A stretch of DNA of 64,000 nucleotides, from assembly GCF_032884065.1 (NCBI RefSeq), contig NC_088873.1, positions 41,067,403 to 41,131,402 on the forward strand, in the 5' to 3' direction. Position 1 is the first letter of the stretch, and every line of letters begins with the position of its first letter. The DNA comes from Artemia franciscana. Taxonomy: Eukaryota; Arthropoda; Branchiopoda; Anostraca; Artemiidae. Shown here in pieces: positions 33,700 through 46,624 of the stretch. The translations under genes and the position numbers were made by a program. The notes under the pieces are model-generated. The model did no database searches, had not been told where the DNA came from, and worked only from the letters and a program-made list of their open reading frames with translations.

Positions 33700-33930
33700 T
33701 CCTGAAAGAGCAAGACCTTTAAGGGCAAATCACCACACATAGCTTATCAAGGCTATTTTGGGCAGGGTAAACCGCATGAGGAATACCTGAAAATTAGCTT
33801 CACCCGGGTTCCGTCATCACCTGGAATAGCCTCCTAGCAGAGGTAATTCCCGAAAATCCCTTCCTTGAAACATTTAAGTAAAGGTACAATAAATACATGA
33901 AAGTTGAAAACAAAAAGAGAGAATTACCAA
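33700..33930 (+). mobile_element. LINE C-terminal fragment
   Basis: In broken frames the + strand reads 'SVITWNSLLAEVIPENPFLETFK' then 'RYNKYMK', the usual end of Jockey/CR1-type LINE proteins ('RV...WNSLP..VV...SL..FK..Y.K'). Confidence 0.7.
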
Positions 33931-34416
33931 GACTAGCAGCATTATCAGTCACTTTTATCACAATAGTGATTAATGATAATACAATCACGGTCTGATGGCT
34001 GATCATCGAATGATTACCATCCGTTTCTAGACCTCAAGCAACACCTCAGTGGCAACCGTTGCAATTATGGCGACTTTGAAAATGGCAGTGAATTCTTGGT
34101 TATCAGAGCAGGCGGTTTTTAATAAGTTTTTATGAAGAGATTACTTCAAAATTAGTTGGGAACATATCATAAGTGTTTGAACAAACTTGGCATCTATGCC
34201 GTTAAATAGAGTAAAGTATATACTTTCCAAAACTAAATTTATTTTTTAGAAATAATCCTTCGTTGTTTACTTATCTTCAAACGGACCTTACTTAAAAAAC
34301 ATCCCTCACACTATGAAAGAAGACTGGTGAGTTATCGCGTAGACAGGGAAGTGGGGTGTTTGAAAGAGCACATTTTCAGGTCCAAGTTGTCTAACTCTCC
34401 ATGAGTGCTCACATAA
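33931..34416. other. Intron sequence, no gene recognised
   Basis: No open frame or repeat that I can support. Confidence 0.4.
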
Positions 34417-36145
34417 ATTAAATAAAAAAAACAAGTTTTTTGAAATGAAAGTAAGGAGCGACATTAAAACTTAAAACGAACAGAAATTACTCCGTATATG
34501 AAAGGGGCTTTTCCTCCTCGACATCCTGCTCCTTACGCTAAAGTTTTTATTGTTTTAAAAAGTAGAGTTGCGAGTAAGAATCAAACTTTAGCGCAAGGAG
34601 CGGGGTGTCGAGGAGGAAAAGCCCCTTTCATATGCGGAGTAATTTCTGTTCGTTTTAAGTTTTAATGTCGCTCCTTACTTTCATTTCAAAAAACTTGTTT
34701 TTTTATTTAATTTCTGAAAGTTTTTGAATTAATGCATGTCTGATTTGGGCTTTCCGTACATAAATTATTAAAATAAAAATTGCATTTTAATTCTTTTTTT
34801 GGCTAAATGGCTTTCTCTTAGTTTTGATCAGACAAATTTGAGAAATAAGGGGTGGGGAAGGAGGCCTACTTGCCCTCAAATTTTTCGGTTACTTAAAAAG
34901 GCAACTAGATCTTTTAATTTTTAACGAACATTTTTATTAGTAAACAAAATACGTAACTTAAGAATTAACTTACGTAACAAACTTTTATATTCTTATATTT
35001 TTGATTATATATATGAGAGGGTTGGTCCCCTCGTTAATACCTTGCTCTTCACACTAAATCTTGTTTTGTCCCAATTCTTTAAGAATGACCCCTGAATCAG
35101 AAAGGCCGTAGAATAAATAACTGAAATTACTTAAAATTTTTTTAGCATAAACAGCGAAGTATTTATCTCCTCCTAAATACCTCGCTCTTTATGCTAAAGT
35201 ACTTCTAGAACCCCTCATATGCGTAATAATCTCTGTTTATTTTAAGTTTTAATGCTTCTCCTTACTTTCAATTGAAAAAACTTTCTCATGTTTATATTTT
35301 CATTGTTTTTTTATAGTAATGCTAGAAAGTCCTGCGCCCTTTTCATTGAATTTCTCTTCCCCCATGAAATATTCCTACAAGGAAATATCCTCCCATATAG
35401 CCCCCTCCCCTGAACCCCACACCCAAACCAAAAAAATCCCCTTGATAACGTTGGTACACTTCCCAGTAACTATTACTGTATGTAAACATTGGTCAAAGTT
35501 TGCAACTTGCAGCCCATCCCCCAGGGACTGTGGGGGGTAAGTCATCCCCAAAGACATAGTTATTATGGTTTTCGACTATGCGGAACAAAATGGCTACCTC
35601 AAAATTTTGATCCGTTGAATTTGGGAAAAAATGAGCGTGGGAGGGGGCCTAGGTGCCCTCCAATTTTTTTGGTCACTTAAAAAGGGCACTAGAACTTTTT
35701 CTTTCCGTTAGAATGAGCCCTCTTGCAACACTCTAGGACCACTTGGTCGATACGATGACCCCTGGGAAAAAAAAAACACAAATAAACACGCACCCGTGAT
35801 TTGTCTTCTGGCAAATAATATGAAATTCCACATTTTTGTAGATTGGACCTTGAAATTTTTTCTATAGGGTTCTCTGATACGCTGAATGCGATGGTGCGTT
35901 AAGATCCTATGACTTTTAGGGGTTGTTACCCCCTATTTTCCAAAATAAGGCAAATTTTCTCAGGCTCGTAAATTTTGATGACAAAGACTGAATTTAATGA
36001 AACGTATATATTTAAAATCAGCATAAAAATCCGATTGTTTTGATATATCTTTTAGTATCGAAATTCCGTTTTTTAGAGTTTCGTTTACTATTGAGCCGGG
36101 TAGCTCCTTACTACAGTTCGTTACCACGAACTGTTTGATTCCCAT
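34417..36145 (-). repeat. Full-length composite repeat (1.73 kb), reversed
   Basis: The foldback end lies at 34,417-34,712 (arms ~120 bases, edges AATTAAATAAAAAAAACAAG and its complement) and the hairpin end (ACAGTTCG TGGTAA CGAACTGT on the minus strand) at about 36,113-36,134, followed by TTGA. The middle keeps, in order, the 'aatgcatgtctgatttgggct' segment, inner foldback debris (35,000-35,285), the 'tgcgcccttttcattgaa' block, CAGGGACTGTGGGGG, 'ggtcacttaaaaagggcactagaac' and AAATAAACACGCACCCGTGA. Confidence 0.85.
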
Positions 36146-36187
36146 ATTCGGTTAAGTTTCACTCTAATTGTTATGGGAATATTCCAA

Positions 36188-36920
36188 CCCGCTTGGAAGT
36201 GCGTCAAGGTGGTGTTCTTTCACCGTATCTTTTCAGTATTTGGATCCGCAGTGTGTTATACAAAATTATGCCCTTTCTTTTTTGTAATTTGGTAAATGTC
36301 TCTTGTATTGCATATGCGGATGATATACTTCTAGATATAGCCGTTCTAAATCTAGCCTCTCGAATTCCGTATCATCTATTTCAAAACATTTCAAAACTGT
36401 TGGTCTGTCATTGAATATTGATAAGTGTGAGTACCGAGTCTTTAATGCAAAGTCTATGCCCATTTGAAATCCGCGTTCTAACTTCTCAATCCATTGTGTC
36501 TCTGATTTGCGGCGGTCATATTTATTGGAATCTATTAGCTTTTAGGATCAATATTGTACTGCATATTAAAGAAAACTTAAAGCGGGTTATGGTAAAATAG
36601 TAGCTAATCGTGATCATTATTATCGAAAAGCGCTTGCATTGCTATACACTAGCTTTTGCGACCATTCAATACTTTTCCTATGTGGTATTTCACCTATCCT
36701 GAAAAAAGATAAGATCTGGCTGAATTGTTTATATTATATTTCCGCTATTGTAAGTTTCTGTTTCATGTACCCCGGTCTGATAGGAAAAAGAAAATAATTC
36801 GGTATTTCGGGGCTTCTGACATTATTACTCCTTTGCGGAAGTTAGGCTCAAAATTGGAAAAGGATTATATTTTTTCTCTGGGCCCCTTCCACCTCTTAGT
36901 TCGTTTATTCTCCCATTAGT
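36188..36920 (+). mobile_element. LINE reverse transcriptase fragment to C-terminal region
   Basis: + strand: VRQGGVLSPYLFSIWIRSVL, then CIAYADDILLD with an intact YADD, then in other frames 'LLVCH..LISV', 'NRDHYYRKALALLYT', 'LFLCGISPILKKDKIWLN' and 'IRYFGASDIITPLRKLG'. It lacks everything before RT motif 4 and has several frameshifts. Confidence 0.85.
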
Positions 36921-37089
36921 TTTCACCTGTTTTCGCTTTATAGTTGTGTTATCTCTTAGCAGTTCTTTCGTTAATTGAGTTATGGTTGTGGTATATATGT
37001 TTTATCGCTCGTATAGTTGTGTTATTTTCAAATTATACTCCATAATAGAGGGGCTCCGAACACCCAGCATTGTATATTAAGCTCTGAAT
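36921..37089. other. Link between LINE and composite repeat
   Basis: Probably LINE 3' non-coding sequence. Confidence 0.35.
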
Positions 37090-37960
37090 TTGACGTTTTT
37101 TTTCTAACGTGATCAGATTCGCCCTGCACCCTGCACCCTTTTCATTGAACTTTTCTTCCCCATGACATATTTCTAAAAGGAAAGATCCTCCCATATAGCC
37201 CCCTCCCCTCAACCCTACCCCCAAAACCAAAAAAATCCCCCTGAAAACGTCTGTAAACTTCCCAATAACCATTATTATATGTAAACACTGGTCGAAGTTT
37301 GTAACTTGCAGTCCCTCCCCCAGGGACTGTGGGGGAGTAAGTCATCCCCAAAGTCATAGTTATAACGGTTTTTGACTATGCTGAACAAAATGGCTATCTC
37401 AAAATTTTAATCCGTTGACTTTGGGAAAAAAATGGGCGTGGGAGGGGGTCTAGATGCCCTCCATTTTTTTGGTCACTTAAAAAGGGCACTAGAACTTTTC
37501 ATTTCCATTAGAATGAGCCCTCTTGCGACATTCTAGGACCACTTGGTCGATACGATGACCCCTGGGGAAAAGAAAAAAAAACACAAATAAACACGCATCC
37601 GTGATTTGCCTTCTGGCAAAAAATACAAAATTCCACATTTTTGTAGATAGGAGCTTGAAACTTCTACAGTAGGGTTCTCTGATACGCTGAATCTGATGGT
37701 GTCATTTTCGTTAAGATACTACGACTTTTAGGGGGTGTTTCCCCCTATTTTCATAAATAAGGCAAATTTTCTCAGGCTCGTAACTTTTGATGGGTAAGAC
37801 TAAACTTGATGAAACTTATATATTTAAAATCAGCATTAAAATGCGATTCTTTTGATATAGCTATTGATATCAAAATTCCAATTTTTAGAGTTTTGGTTAC
37901 TATTGAGCCGGATCGCTCCTTACTACAGTTCGTTACCACGAACTGTTCGTGGACAAGAGT
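37090..37960 (-). repeat. Partial composite repeat (hairpin half), reversed
   Basis: Runs from 'ctgcacccttttcattgaac' through CAGGGACTGTGGGGG and AAATAAACACGCATCCGTGA to the perfect hairpin at its right end. The foldback half is absent. Confidence 0.85.
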
Positions 37961-38319
37961 CTTCTATATCTTTTCAACCAGGTCTTATGTTTTTTCTAGG
38001 AGTGCCCGTATTAAACCAATGGTCTGGGAAAAAAAGGAGACGGTTTCATCCAACATTCATACGCAACTGAATATACATGAATACAGGATGAAGAGTGCAG
38101 TATAAAACCTAGTGGGGTGAAAGCTACCCTGATTTTGAGGAGGTGATAATTTAATTTTGAAATTTGTACTGAATTTCTTAAGTCAAATGAACTAAATAAG
38201 CTTCTCTTTCAAAACGTTGATGTGCAAAAGATCAATTTTGTTTAAAAATGTTGGGTTTGACGCCGGTATTCCTCCTCACATTAAAGGTAACTCTGGGTAT
38301 ATTATGAAGAATGAACAAA
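37961..38319. other. Intron sequence, no gene recognised
   Basis: No supported feature. Confidence 0.4.
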
Positions 38320-38640
38320 AACTAAATTTAACAAAAACAAGTTTCTCATATGAAAGCAAAGAGCAACATTAAAATTTAAAACAAACAGAAATAATCCTTA
38401 CATCAGGGAGGCTGTCAAGTCCTTGACTCCCAAGTCGGTATGCTATAATTTAGCTTTTTGTAAAATTTTTGTTTTAAGAAATATTGCTCAAAACAAGCTC
38501 CGTTGAACTGGAATACAAAGTGTTTTTAAGGCACTACAAGAATTTAGCGCAAAGAGCGAGGAGTTGAGGAGGGGGGAAATCTCCTGATATAAGGAATGAT
38601 TTTACTCTGCCACTCTTTACTTTCTTTTGAGAAAATTTCT
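38320..38640. repeat. Diverged foldback repeat
   Basis: Left arm 'gagcaacattaaaatttaaaacaaacagaaataatcc', right part 'tagcgcaaagagcgaggagttgaggaggggggaaatc'. The arms pair poorly now. Confidence 0.6.
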
Positions 38641-38673
38641 TTTGAAAAATAACCACCAAACATTTGTATGTTT

Positions 38674-38884
<211 letters not shown>

Positions 38885-38962
38885 ATGTGTATTTATCAAA
38901 TTTAGTCTCTACACTTAGAAACGCCAAACTTTGAAGCCGCTCAATGGGTTGTGCAGTATTAC

Positions 38963-39200
38963 CTTTGAATCTTCCAAGGTTTTCTTTCCTTTCAATTGAA
39001 ATTTCTCTGGTCGAAGGATATGCAATTTGAAATCATTTTCCAATAATAACGTTACAGCATCCCCATAATCCTTGGATTCACAAGATGACTCACACGAAAT
39101 TAAGATGATATGTTTGGAAACACCGGCGCGATAAGCTAATCTTGTGGCATAATTCATGGCTTCTATAGCGTTAGTTTGTTCATTGCCATTAAATGGGAGT
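38963..39200 (-). CDS. apolpp: Apolipophorin-like gene, exon w7 (VWA-like domain, second half)
   Basis: A TATGTTCCAG acceptor, then one base that completes the Gly codon begun in w6, then 79 codons to the donor AAG/GTAATA (phase 0). Peptide: LPFNGNEQTNAIEAMNYATR, LAYRAGVSKHIILISCESSC, LLLENDFKLHILRPEKFQ, KTLEDSK (residues 419-497). In insect apolipophorins the corresponding stretch is 'D..GAI.FAS.L.FRAGVSK.FIL..C..C' followed by 'L.ENDI.LHIL'. It forms the second half of a Rossmann-like VWA fold, with the hydrophobic strands IILIS and LHIL. No complete metal-binding MIDAS motif is evident in what I see. Both splice edges agree with neighbours in phase. Confidence 0.92.
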
Positions 39201-39564
39201 CTGGAACATAATAAAAATAAATAGTCTATAATATAAAGTCTATAAATAGTCTATAATAGTCATAATATAAAATATAAATATAATATAAAATATAAATAAA
39301 TATAAATATAAATATAATTTATAAATATAAATATAAATAAAAATAAATAGTCGAAACCAGGCGTCTATTAAAGTCTGAGGATTATACACAACATATTTTC
39401 AAAATTCATTATTTTTTCAAAATTATTTTTCAAATTTTTTCATTATATTTTAAAAAATTATAAATATGTACCAGTTTCAGATATGCAACACTTATACCAT
39501 TTAAAGTTGCCTAAAGAAATTAGTAGCATACGCAAATTCGCATCCTCCTACAAGAAATTACATA
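39201..39564. other. Intron sequence, AT-rich simple repeats
   Basis: AATATAAATATAA-type runs at 39,225-39,350; no gene. Confidence 0.5.
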
Positions 39565-40440
39565 AGAAAACAAGTTTTCAACTGAGAGTAAAAAAGCAAC
39601 ATCAAAGCTTAAGACAAACATAAATTGTTCCGTACATGAGGGGGCTCCTAACTAGAAGAAACTTTTTTTTATGTAATTTCAGACTGTTTATATAATCATA
39701 CCAGGAGTTTTCGCCCCACCCCCTGTGTAAAATTTCTTTCCCATGGACGATATTTCCGGCGAAAAATCGTTAACAATGGATATGTTAACAATGAGTGGAT
39801 TGCATAACTTGCAGCCCTTCCACCAGAGGCATAGTTATTGGATCTTTTAACTATGCTGAATCAAAAGGTCATTTCAAAATGTTGATGTGATGCTTTTTGA
39901 GAAAAAAACTGGCGTGGAGGAGGGGGGCCTGATTAGCCTCCAATTTTATCAGTCACTTAAAAGAGTAGAACTTCAGATTTCCGTTCGAACGAGCCTTTTC
40001 CAATCTTGTAAAACTATTGGTTTGATATGATCACCCTGGAAAAATAAAACGAATAACGACAAAACAAATAAACTCGCATCCATGGTCTTTCTTCTGGTAA
40101 ATAATACAAAATTCAACATTTTTTTTTTTAGAAAACAACTTCAAATCCCTGCAGTGGGGTTCTTTGATATGCTGAATTTGTCAGTGTGATTCTCATTAAG
40201 ATGGCTCGACTTCTTGGATAGTGAATCTCCTCTTTTTCAAAAATCCGGTAAATTTTCTCAGACTCGTAGCTTTCGATTGGTATCATTAAAATTAATAAAT
40301 TTCATTGATTAGAAGTCAGCATAAACGGTCAATTCTTTTGAAGAATCAATTTTTTTTTGTTTATCAAATTTTGTTTTTGGAGTTTTGGCTACTATTATGC
40401 CACGTCGCTTCTTACTTACAGTTCGTTACTCCGAACTGTC
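39565..40440 (-). repeat. Partial, diverged composite repeat, reversed
   Basis: Foldback-arm trace at the left, then 'cagcccttccaccagaggcatagtta', 'gtcacttaaaagagtagaact', 'aaataaactcgcatccatgg', and the hairpin (CAGTTCGTTACTCCGAACTG) at the right end. Confidence 0.75.
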
Positions 40441-42638
40441 TCAAAAGGAAAAACTCCTCTAAGATAGACTTGAAGATGAGTCTGATAAGTTTTTAAGAAA
40501 AGCTTTGTCATTTTTTCGTAGAATATCAGTCATTTTATTGAATAACGTAAATATCAAAGCACTTCGAAGATTTGTGAAAAGGTCTATAGATTGATATTTA
40601 GGAATGGACAAAAAACACCCTGAACCTTGGCTATTCTACTTTTAACAATGTTTTCTTTTTTTGGATGGGTAAAACTGACGTGTCCTTCATTTTTTATTGC
40701 TTCTTCTTCTCTGTTATTTTTTTCACTAGAAATGCCCTTTGACTAAAAGGGCACTGGGACATCATAGACAGTTGGTTAAGAACTTATTTGAAAGGATCTT
40801 GCAATATATAGTGTCTTTGTAATTAACTAAAGACGAGATTATGGTTATATAAGAGTAAATTGTAAAATAACTGACTAATAATAGTGTCCTTCCAGAATTA
40901 TACCGTCGATGAACAGATGGAATTTGGTAATCCTGATATATGGCTGGTAAAGGAAACATTTGTATTTTTTCTTCTGAATGGGATTAAGGTAGAGGTTTGG
41001 GTTTTAAATAGGCTTCCTGAATCAGCTACAAATCGTAATTTCTTCTCACTAGCCAGTGTTTATTAAAGAATATTTTTTAATCTTTCTTACTATGGGTAGC
41101 CTACTGTAGTTTGTTCTTTACATGTCACGGCTGCCACTCGAACCATAACATTTAAAAAAAAAATCAAAAAAAATCAAATGCTCAATTTTTTTATATGAAA
41201 TTCTGGATCCAGTAAATCTGACAGGCCCAACTTTTGTTACAAATTTCAAATTACAACTTGCTAATTGTAACAAGTAAGTAGCGTGTTGGTCTGTTTGAAT
41301 TATTTTTGTTAGAGAATGGGATATAAAGCCCCAAAACGAGCTGTTTTTAAGCCTAATTAGGCCTATAAGCATTAAATTAGACCTTAAAAATAAAAATTAG
41401 GTCTATTATTGTTGATAATAGAACGTTCTCTAACAATATACTTCATATATCAAACTGAGGAAAAAGCTTTCGGGTTTTTCTTAGCTGAATCATGGAAAAG
41501 GACAGACAACGGCCCATAGTAACTAAAAATAAAAAAGTTGAAAAAAATTGGTACGTGAGAACAAATTGCCATTTCTAGCTGATCCAGAAACGATAACTAT
41601 TATCTATATTAGTCTTAATAAGAGAATGCTATTTTAAAACACATTGAAGGAAATTAAAACAAAAAGATACAAAAAAACTCCTAAAAAATTGCGTCGGGCC
41701 AAAACAGAAAGTACACCACTGAAATTGCTATGTCCAAAAATCTTATTCAGGAAACTTAGTCCCTTGGTTGAACCAGCAGGGACAATCACTTTTTTGCACG
41801 GGTAGCACTGAAGCGTCCTCTTTTTTTTTCCTTCTTCACTGCTAGTAGGGCACTGGAACATTATAAAGAGCTGTTTAAGGGTTCATTTTAAAGAAAGTCG
41901 GTACACATACGTGCTTATGTAAGTACTACAACATAATATAATAAATAAAATCAATTTTTCGACAAGAAATTGCATCTTCATATGGAAGATGATAAATGAG
42001 GCCGTAATCGCAGGTAAAACCATAAATGACGTTATAGTATAAGAATGTGATGACATTAGTTGCAACTGTGTTCGTTCTTTACTGTATATCCAGCTAACAT
42101 AGTAAAGAACTACCTCAAGATTCACTCTGATTTACTCCCTTTTTTTATGGGCTAGATTAGAACTAGGTGAGTTTTAATCTGTTGATGATAATGTACCCAA
42201 CTAATAAAGCTTAGTTCACTCATACATAATTAAAGTAAATGAAAGCTAATAAACAGTAGTTACCCGAGGCAAATTGAATCAGAGCCCTGGGGTTATAGGC
42301 CCCACGCCCCTTTACCCTCTTTTCAGTCCCACAAACATTACTAAAGAAGATTTAATAGAAAACTTTGCCATTTTTTTACGTTTACTAACCCTTCTCACTT
42401 CTATTCTGTTCCCCTTTACCCCCTTTATTCACTCCAAATAATAATATAGAGTATAACACCTACTAACATAGATAGAGCTAAGAGCATTTTGTCAATGACC
42501 ACAATCAGCTATCAAATTTTTATTCTTTTAGTCAGTTTTTTGCTAAAATCTGGGAAGTCTGAGTGTGATATTGTACCCAAAGAAAAAAAAAAAAAAAAGC
42601 AGTTACCAATAATAACTTTTAAACAAATGTTTGCCTAC
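40441..42638. other. Intron sequence, no gene recognised
   Basis: A similar stretch ('gggcactggracat.ata.a.ag.tg.ttaag..tt.at') occurs at 40,748 and 41,849, hinting at an unnamed dispersed repeat. Nothing else supported. Confidence 0.4.
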
Positions 42639-42772
42639 CCTTCAAAGGCTTTTTGAACAATTTTTCTATTGCTCCAAATCTCACTGTCAGCTGTTCTGCT
42701 ATGAGGACTCTTAAACACACCTTTTCCACCAAAAGTTACAACAGCGTAACGATTGCCGAGATAACCGGCTTC
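42639..42772 (-). CDS. apolpp: Apolipophorin-like gene, exon w6 (VWA-like domain, middle)
   Basis: 44 codons and two bases, from the acceptor CTATTTTCCAG to a GG/GTAGGC donor. Peptide: EAGYLGNRYAVVTFGGKGVF, KSPHSRTADSEIWSNRKIV and QKAFEG (residues 374-417, the next Gly shared with w7). 'RYAVVTFGG.GV' is one of the best conserved strings of insect apolipophorin C-termini. It supplies a central beta strand (YAVVTF) of the VWA-like fold. The preceding intron is bounded by a GC donor (exon w5), and the reading frame only works with that join, which supports both edges. Confidence 0.92.
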
Positions 42773-43624
42773 CTGGAAAATAGAAGAAAAAATTCAACAG
42801 ATTATTTTTTTTTAAATCTTAAAAGTAAAATAATGATAAATTTTCTGAACGCCAAGGTCTAATTTTTCTAGAGGTACCGAGACCAAAGATGGATAATTTT
42901 AGTCCTGAAAGGATTCGAACTAGAGTCTCCCTCTTTGGATGAAAGAATCGGCTCTAAACTTGATCCTACACTCAAGGAAAAAATGTAAGACTTAAGTTCT
43001 ATACTCGTTTAAATAAAACAAAGAAGTTCATCAAAAGTAACGGGGGTAATGGTTTCAAACTTTCCTTGGCTGCCCTGAAAGTGGTAGGCAAAAATAGAAG
43101 CCTAGTACTGCTAATTGGGGTCACCACCACACCACTGGCCGCCAAACCAAGAGTTTAATCATGAGGTAGGATGTTTTGTAGAATACGCTGCCAAAATCAC
43201 ACCGAGGGGAGGGATCAGTCTCCTTGGGCATACGAAGTGCCAACCATGGAACAGGAATGGATTATTTGAGAAGCAGCTTTAGGTGGGAGAAGAAAGTAAT
43301 TTTGCTAGACTAAGTGCAATATCGTTTTCAAGACTAAGTGCAGTATTATAAAAAAATTATGAGCCAATATTATCTCTGATGATTTCGATATGGCTCCTTA
43401 AGCGAAGTTTACAAAAATCGCCTCTAAAGTTGGGAATTATACTTCCTTCCATATTAAATGAGCTAGCGACTTAAAAATATGTCCCCCTTTCTGAAGAGGA
43501 ATTTACCACGTACTTGAATAATGACAGTTCTCTTGTGATCTATAAGCCTGACTATTCGGTGAAAACACAAGAGAAGAATGGCTCTGGAGCACTGCTAGGG
43601 TAAGAAAAGACGAATGAACTGTGG
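42773..43624. other. Intron sequence, no gene recognised
   Basis: On the minus strand near 42,900-42,970 there is a tRNA-like T-arm (AGTTCGAATCC), but no matching acceptor stem; at most a SINE remnant. Confidence 0.4.
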
Positions 43625-43847
43625 CAGGCCCCAATCAGGGCTGCCAGCTGGACGCATTTTATGTCAAAAGGACACATACCCATGTGCCGGGCCACGACGA
43701 AATAAAAGGGTAGAAAAGGGAAACATTTTAGAAATTTGGGACAAAAACAGGCCAAAAAAGGGATACGTTTTGTAAACTTATGACATAAAACGAATATATT
43801 TTGGTAAAACAAAAATGTCACTTTTGACCAAAGTAGAGGTTTTTCTC

Positions 43848-43905
<58 letters not shown>

Positions 43906-43920
43906 TAGCATCCAGGTGTT
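43625..43920. repeat. Poly(T) tract and flanking unassigned sequence
   Basis: 56 consecutive T at 43,849-43,904. CAGGGCTGCCAGC (43,638) and CAGGTGTTGCCAG (43,911) are similar strings on either side, which may mark the ends of a short insert with a poly(T) edge. Confidence 0.5.
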
Positions 43921-45554
43921 GCCAGAGATGTCGTAAGTTAAAGATTTTTTTCAAAAGTAAGGGATTTACATGTTTATACAAGTTTCGTGCTTTCACACAG
44001 GTTTACAAAGCGTCTTTGGGTCAATAATGCAACTGGTAAAAAAAAAATAACCTCTGGTTTTTGAGAGTTCAAGATAGACACATTTTAGCTAAAAATGACA
44101 CGTTTTCTGGCGCAGAGCGGACACATTCATAGACCAAAATGTTGAAAACTCAGCGCTCATTCCGCACCAATGCGACGAGAGGGCAAAGGAGCACAAACAA
44201 TATATTGCGTTGTATCATTTTTCCGTGTTAAATCTGAATGCTGAACTGATCCAAAATCTGTTTTGTTTCTTCAATAAGGGCTAAAGTATTACAGATTATA
44301 AAGTATTACACATCAACTGGCAGCAGTGAACCTTGAAATTTAAAAATAAAAGCAAAAATTATCTTTTCTGGAGATTATATAGCAAATGTCTCCCGTTTAG
44401 GATTTTACAAGACCCATTAACTGTTATGGGACTTGTTTTTTTGGTCAACCTTATACCTATATTTTAAATAAAATTTCGAGAAAAATCAAGAAAGTACGGT
44501 CATAAAAATTCTTGAAAACAGTAAAAAATAAAAACAAGTCCTCTGCATAAGTAATAAATGAGAAAAAAGAAATGATGATGATAGCTCAGAGACATTATTT
44601 TGCGCCCCCCCACCACCACCACGTATCTACCTATATTTATGTGACTAACTAAGTTTGCAAATACATTATATTTATTTTTCACAAAGAAAATGGAATAAAT
44701 TTTTTGAAAAAAAAAAAAAACAATTCTTTTTCATTTCTGCCCTGTAATTAAGAAAAAATGACAGAACACTACTAGTTGTGAGCTATCGATAGGGCATAAG
44801 GTGATCTATCAATGGGCTATCAATAAGGTATACTGCAAAATCCTTAAAGCAAAAAAGGGAGATAATAAGCATTTATTGAATTCATGAATTTCTAAAGGTA
44901 TCTATTTATGTTCTTGACATCCTTGACATTTATTTCTACTCCTATGTTTTATCCTTTAATTTTCCTTTATGATTGACCTTTAGCTTGAACTTTATCATTA
45001 TAACCTGAAGAAAAGGAACCTCATAACAGTCTTTACTTAATTTTTAGGGTCAATATCATTACGTGACGAATAATTTCCAAACTATTGTCTCACACTGAAG
45101 GCACAAAAGAAAAAAAAATTAGGTCTTGACCAACACTCGTAGATATACTTTAAAATCCACATGTTTATATTCCTTTTTTCTTAGACTTAAAAACAGCTGT
45201 TTTTGTGACATGGCGGTATTCAGAATTTTTGTTCAGAAGGGGGAAGGGACAAAAAACTTTACAAAACGCAAACAAAAATTGTTTACATGCATTTTGTAAC
45301 TTTCGTGTGAGCTAGACCCAAATTTTGGGAGAGGGGGTTCAAACTGGGTAGCTCCCATGGATAGCATGGACACTGCATCAGGAAAAACCCAAACCTGAAT
45401 ATATTCCTTTAATTGTTTACATTCATATTGTATTCAATTGTTTACTCAATCGTTACATATTATATTCAGTTGTTATATATTTCAATTGTTCATATTCATG
45501 TAATAAATTTATATTATATTCATATTATAATTGTTTATATTCCTTCTTACTTAA
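43921..45554. other. Intron sequence, no gene recognised
   Basis: AT-rich; TTGTTTA/TATATT simple-sequence traces at 45,400-45,545. No coding feature. Confidence 0.4.
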
Positions 45555-45799
45555 ACTTAGGTCTTCCCAGACCTTGAGGTGCATAAGACAGAAGCTGTTG
45601 ACCTACAGGTCACTCAGTCCTGGGCCAGCAACCAGAAATCCTCCATTAACCTATTTGACTCAGCAACTTCTTCCTCGAGTGACAGACCAAGGGTTATACA
45701 CTGCCTACGGCTTCTGCAGACTGGTTTCCAGCACCTCAGGTCATATGGGAGTCTGCCCTCTTTCATTCTTGTTATGAGTCTCCAGTATCTCCAATGTCT
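45555..45799. other. Unassigned, moderately GC-rich segment
   Basis: Short open frames on both strands, none matching a family I know. It abuts LINE sequence and is probably transposon-derived. Confidence 0.3.
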
Positions 45800-46150
45800 C
45801 CTATGAATTTCATTAGAGATTAGAGGCTTCTGGTCTGGACTCTAACCTGCATATTCGCTATTCTTTCAGTCCAGTGTACTGCAACTATATTTCTGAGGCA
45901 ATTGTTTTCAAATCCAATCAGTCTTTTTACATGCTTCGTGACTCACAATCATATAGGGGTGTCAATAAAACATTGCTATTCAAGAATCACAGCTCGATCT
46001 TTTGGAAGCACTTGGAGCACTGCCAAAATTTATTTAGCTCGGAGAGCACTGCCTCTGCATTAGCAATCCCAAGCGTTATTTCTCTTTCACAATGGTCATC
46101 TTGCTCTAAAACACTACCCAGATACCGAAAATCATTTACTTTTTTTTTTT
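45800..46150 (-). mobile_element. LINE reverse transcriptase fragment (thumb region)
   Basis: Minus strand: RYLGSVLEQDDHCEREITLG then IANAEAVLSELNKFW, matching 'F.YLGS.....G....EI..RI..A...F..L...W' that follows the RT palm in many LINEs. 'LLTPLYDCES' downstream corresponds to 'LLYGCESW'. Truncated and interrupted. Confidence 0.75.
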
Positions 46151-46448
46151 TTTAATTCACTTTAATTACTCTATAAACGGGAAAAGCTCCTAAGGAAAAC
46201 CCTCAAAAGGAAAAGCTTTCAGTAAAAGCGATGAGGAAATCGTATCAAAATATATAATCTGGACATTTTGCATATTTTCCAGCGTTTTGTTATATGATTT
46301 ATCTTACTTTTATCGTTATTATCTCAGAAATAAAATATCCAAACTGTATTTCCGTCTATCATAAAATATAAGTTATGCAATTATTTCTGTAAGACATAAA
46401 TTGAGCGTTAAGCAAAAAATATAAGACATAAATTAAAAAGAAACTTGC

Positions 46449-46624
46449 CTTCAGGGCGTGATCAATATCCATAGATATGGTTCCAATTCTTGTATTTTTC
46501 AGACATCCTTTCTGTTCGACAAGCAGAACAATGTCTGCTGATTTAGGCGCTGGCGAAGAATCATCACCAAATCCAATGGTTTCACCAGCTCGCAGTACAT
46601 TCCCACTTTTTAATTCACATCTCA
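46449..46624 (-). CDS. apolpp: Apolipophorin-like gene, exon w5 (end of cysteine-rich segment, start of VWA-like domain); GC donor
   Basis: Acceptor TTTATTTCTAG; two bases complete the Val codon from w4, then 58 codons to CTGAAG/GCAAGT. The donor is GC, not GT, but AAG/GCAAGT is the recognised strong form of a GC-AG intron, and the join to w6 is in frame. Peptide: RCELKSGNVLRAGETIGFG, DDSSPAPKSADIVLLVEQKG, CLKNTRIGTISMDIDHALK (residues 316-373). The first part closes the TIL-like segment (PPMCVRCELKSG across the intron), and 'ADIVLLVEQK.C' is the first strand of the VWA-like domain, as in insect 'TDVVFIVE...C'. The charged, Ser/Pro-rich stretch between is a linker. Confidence 0.9.

Noticed and set aside
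42880-42975. tRNA gene on the minus strand
   Set aside because: Only a T-arm-like AGTTCGAATCC is convincing; there is no pairing acceptor stem at the right distance.
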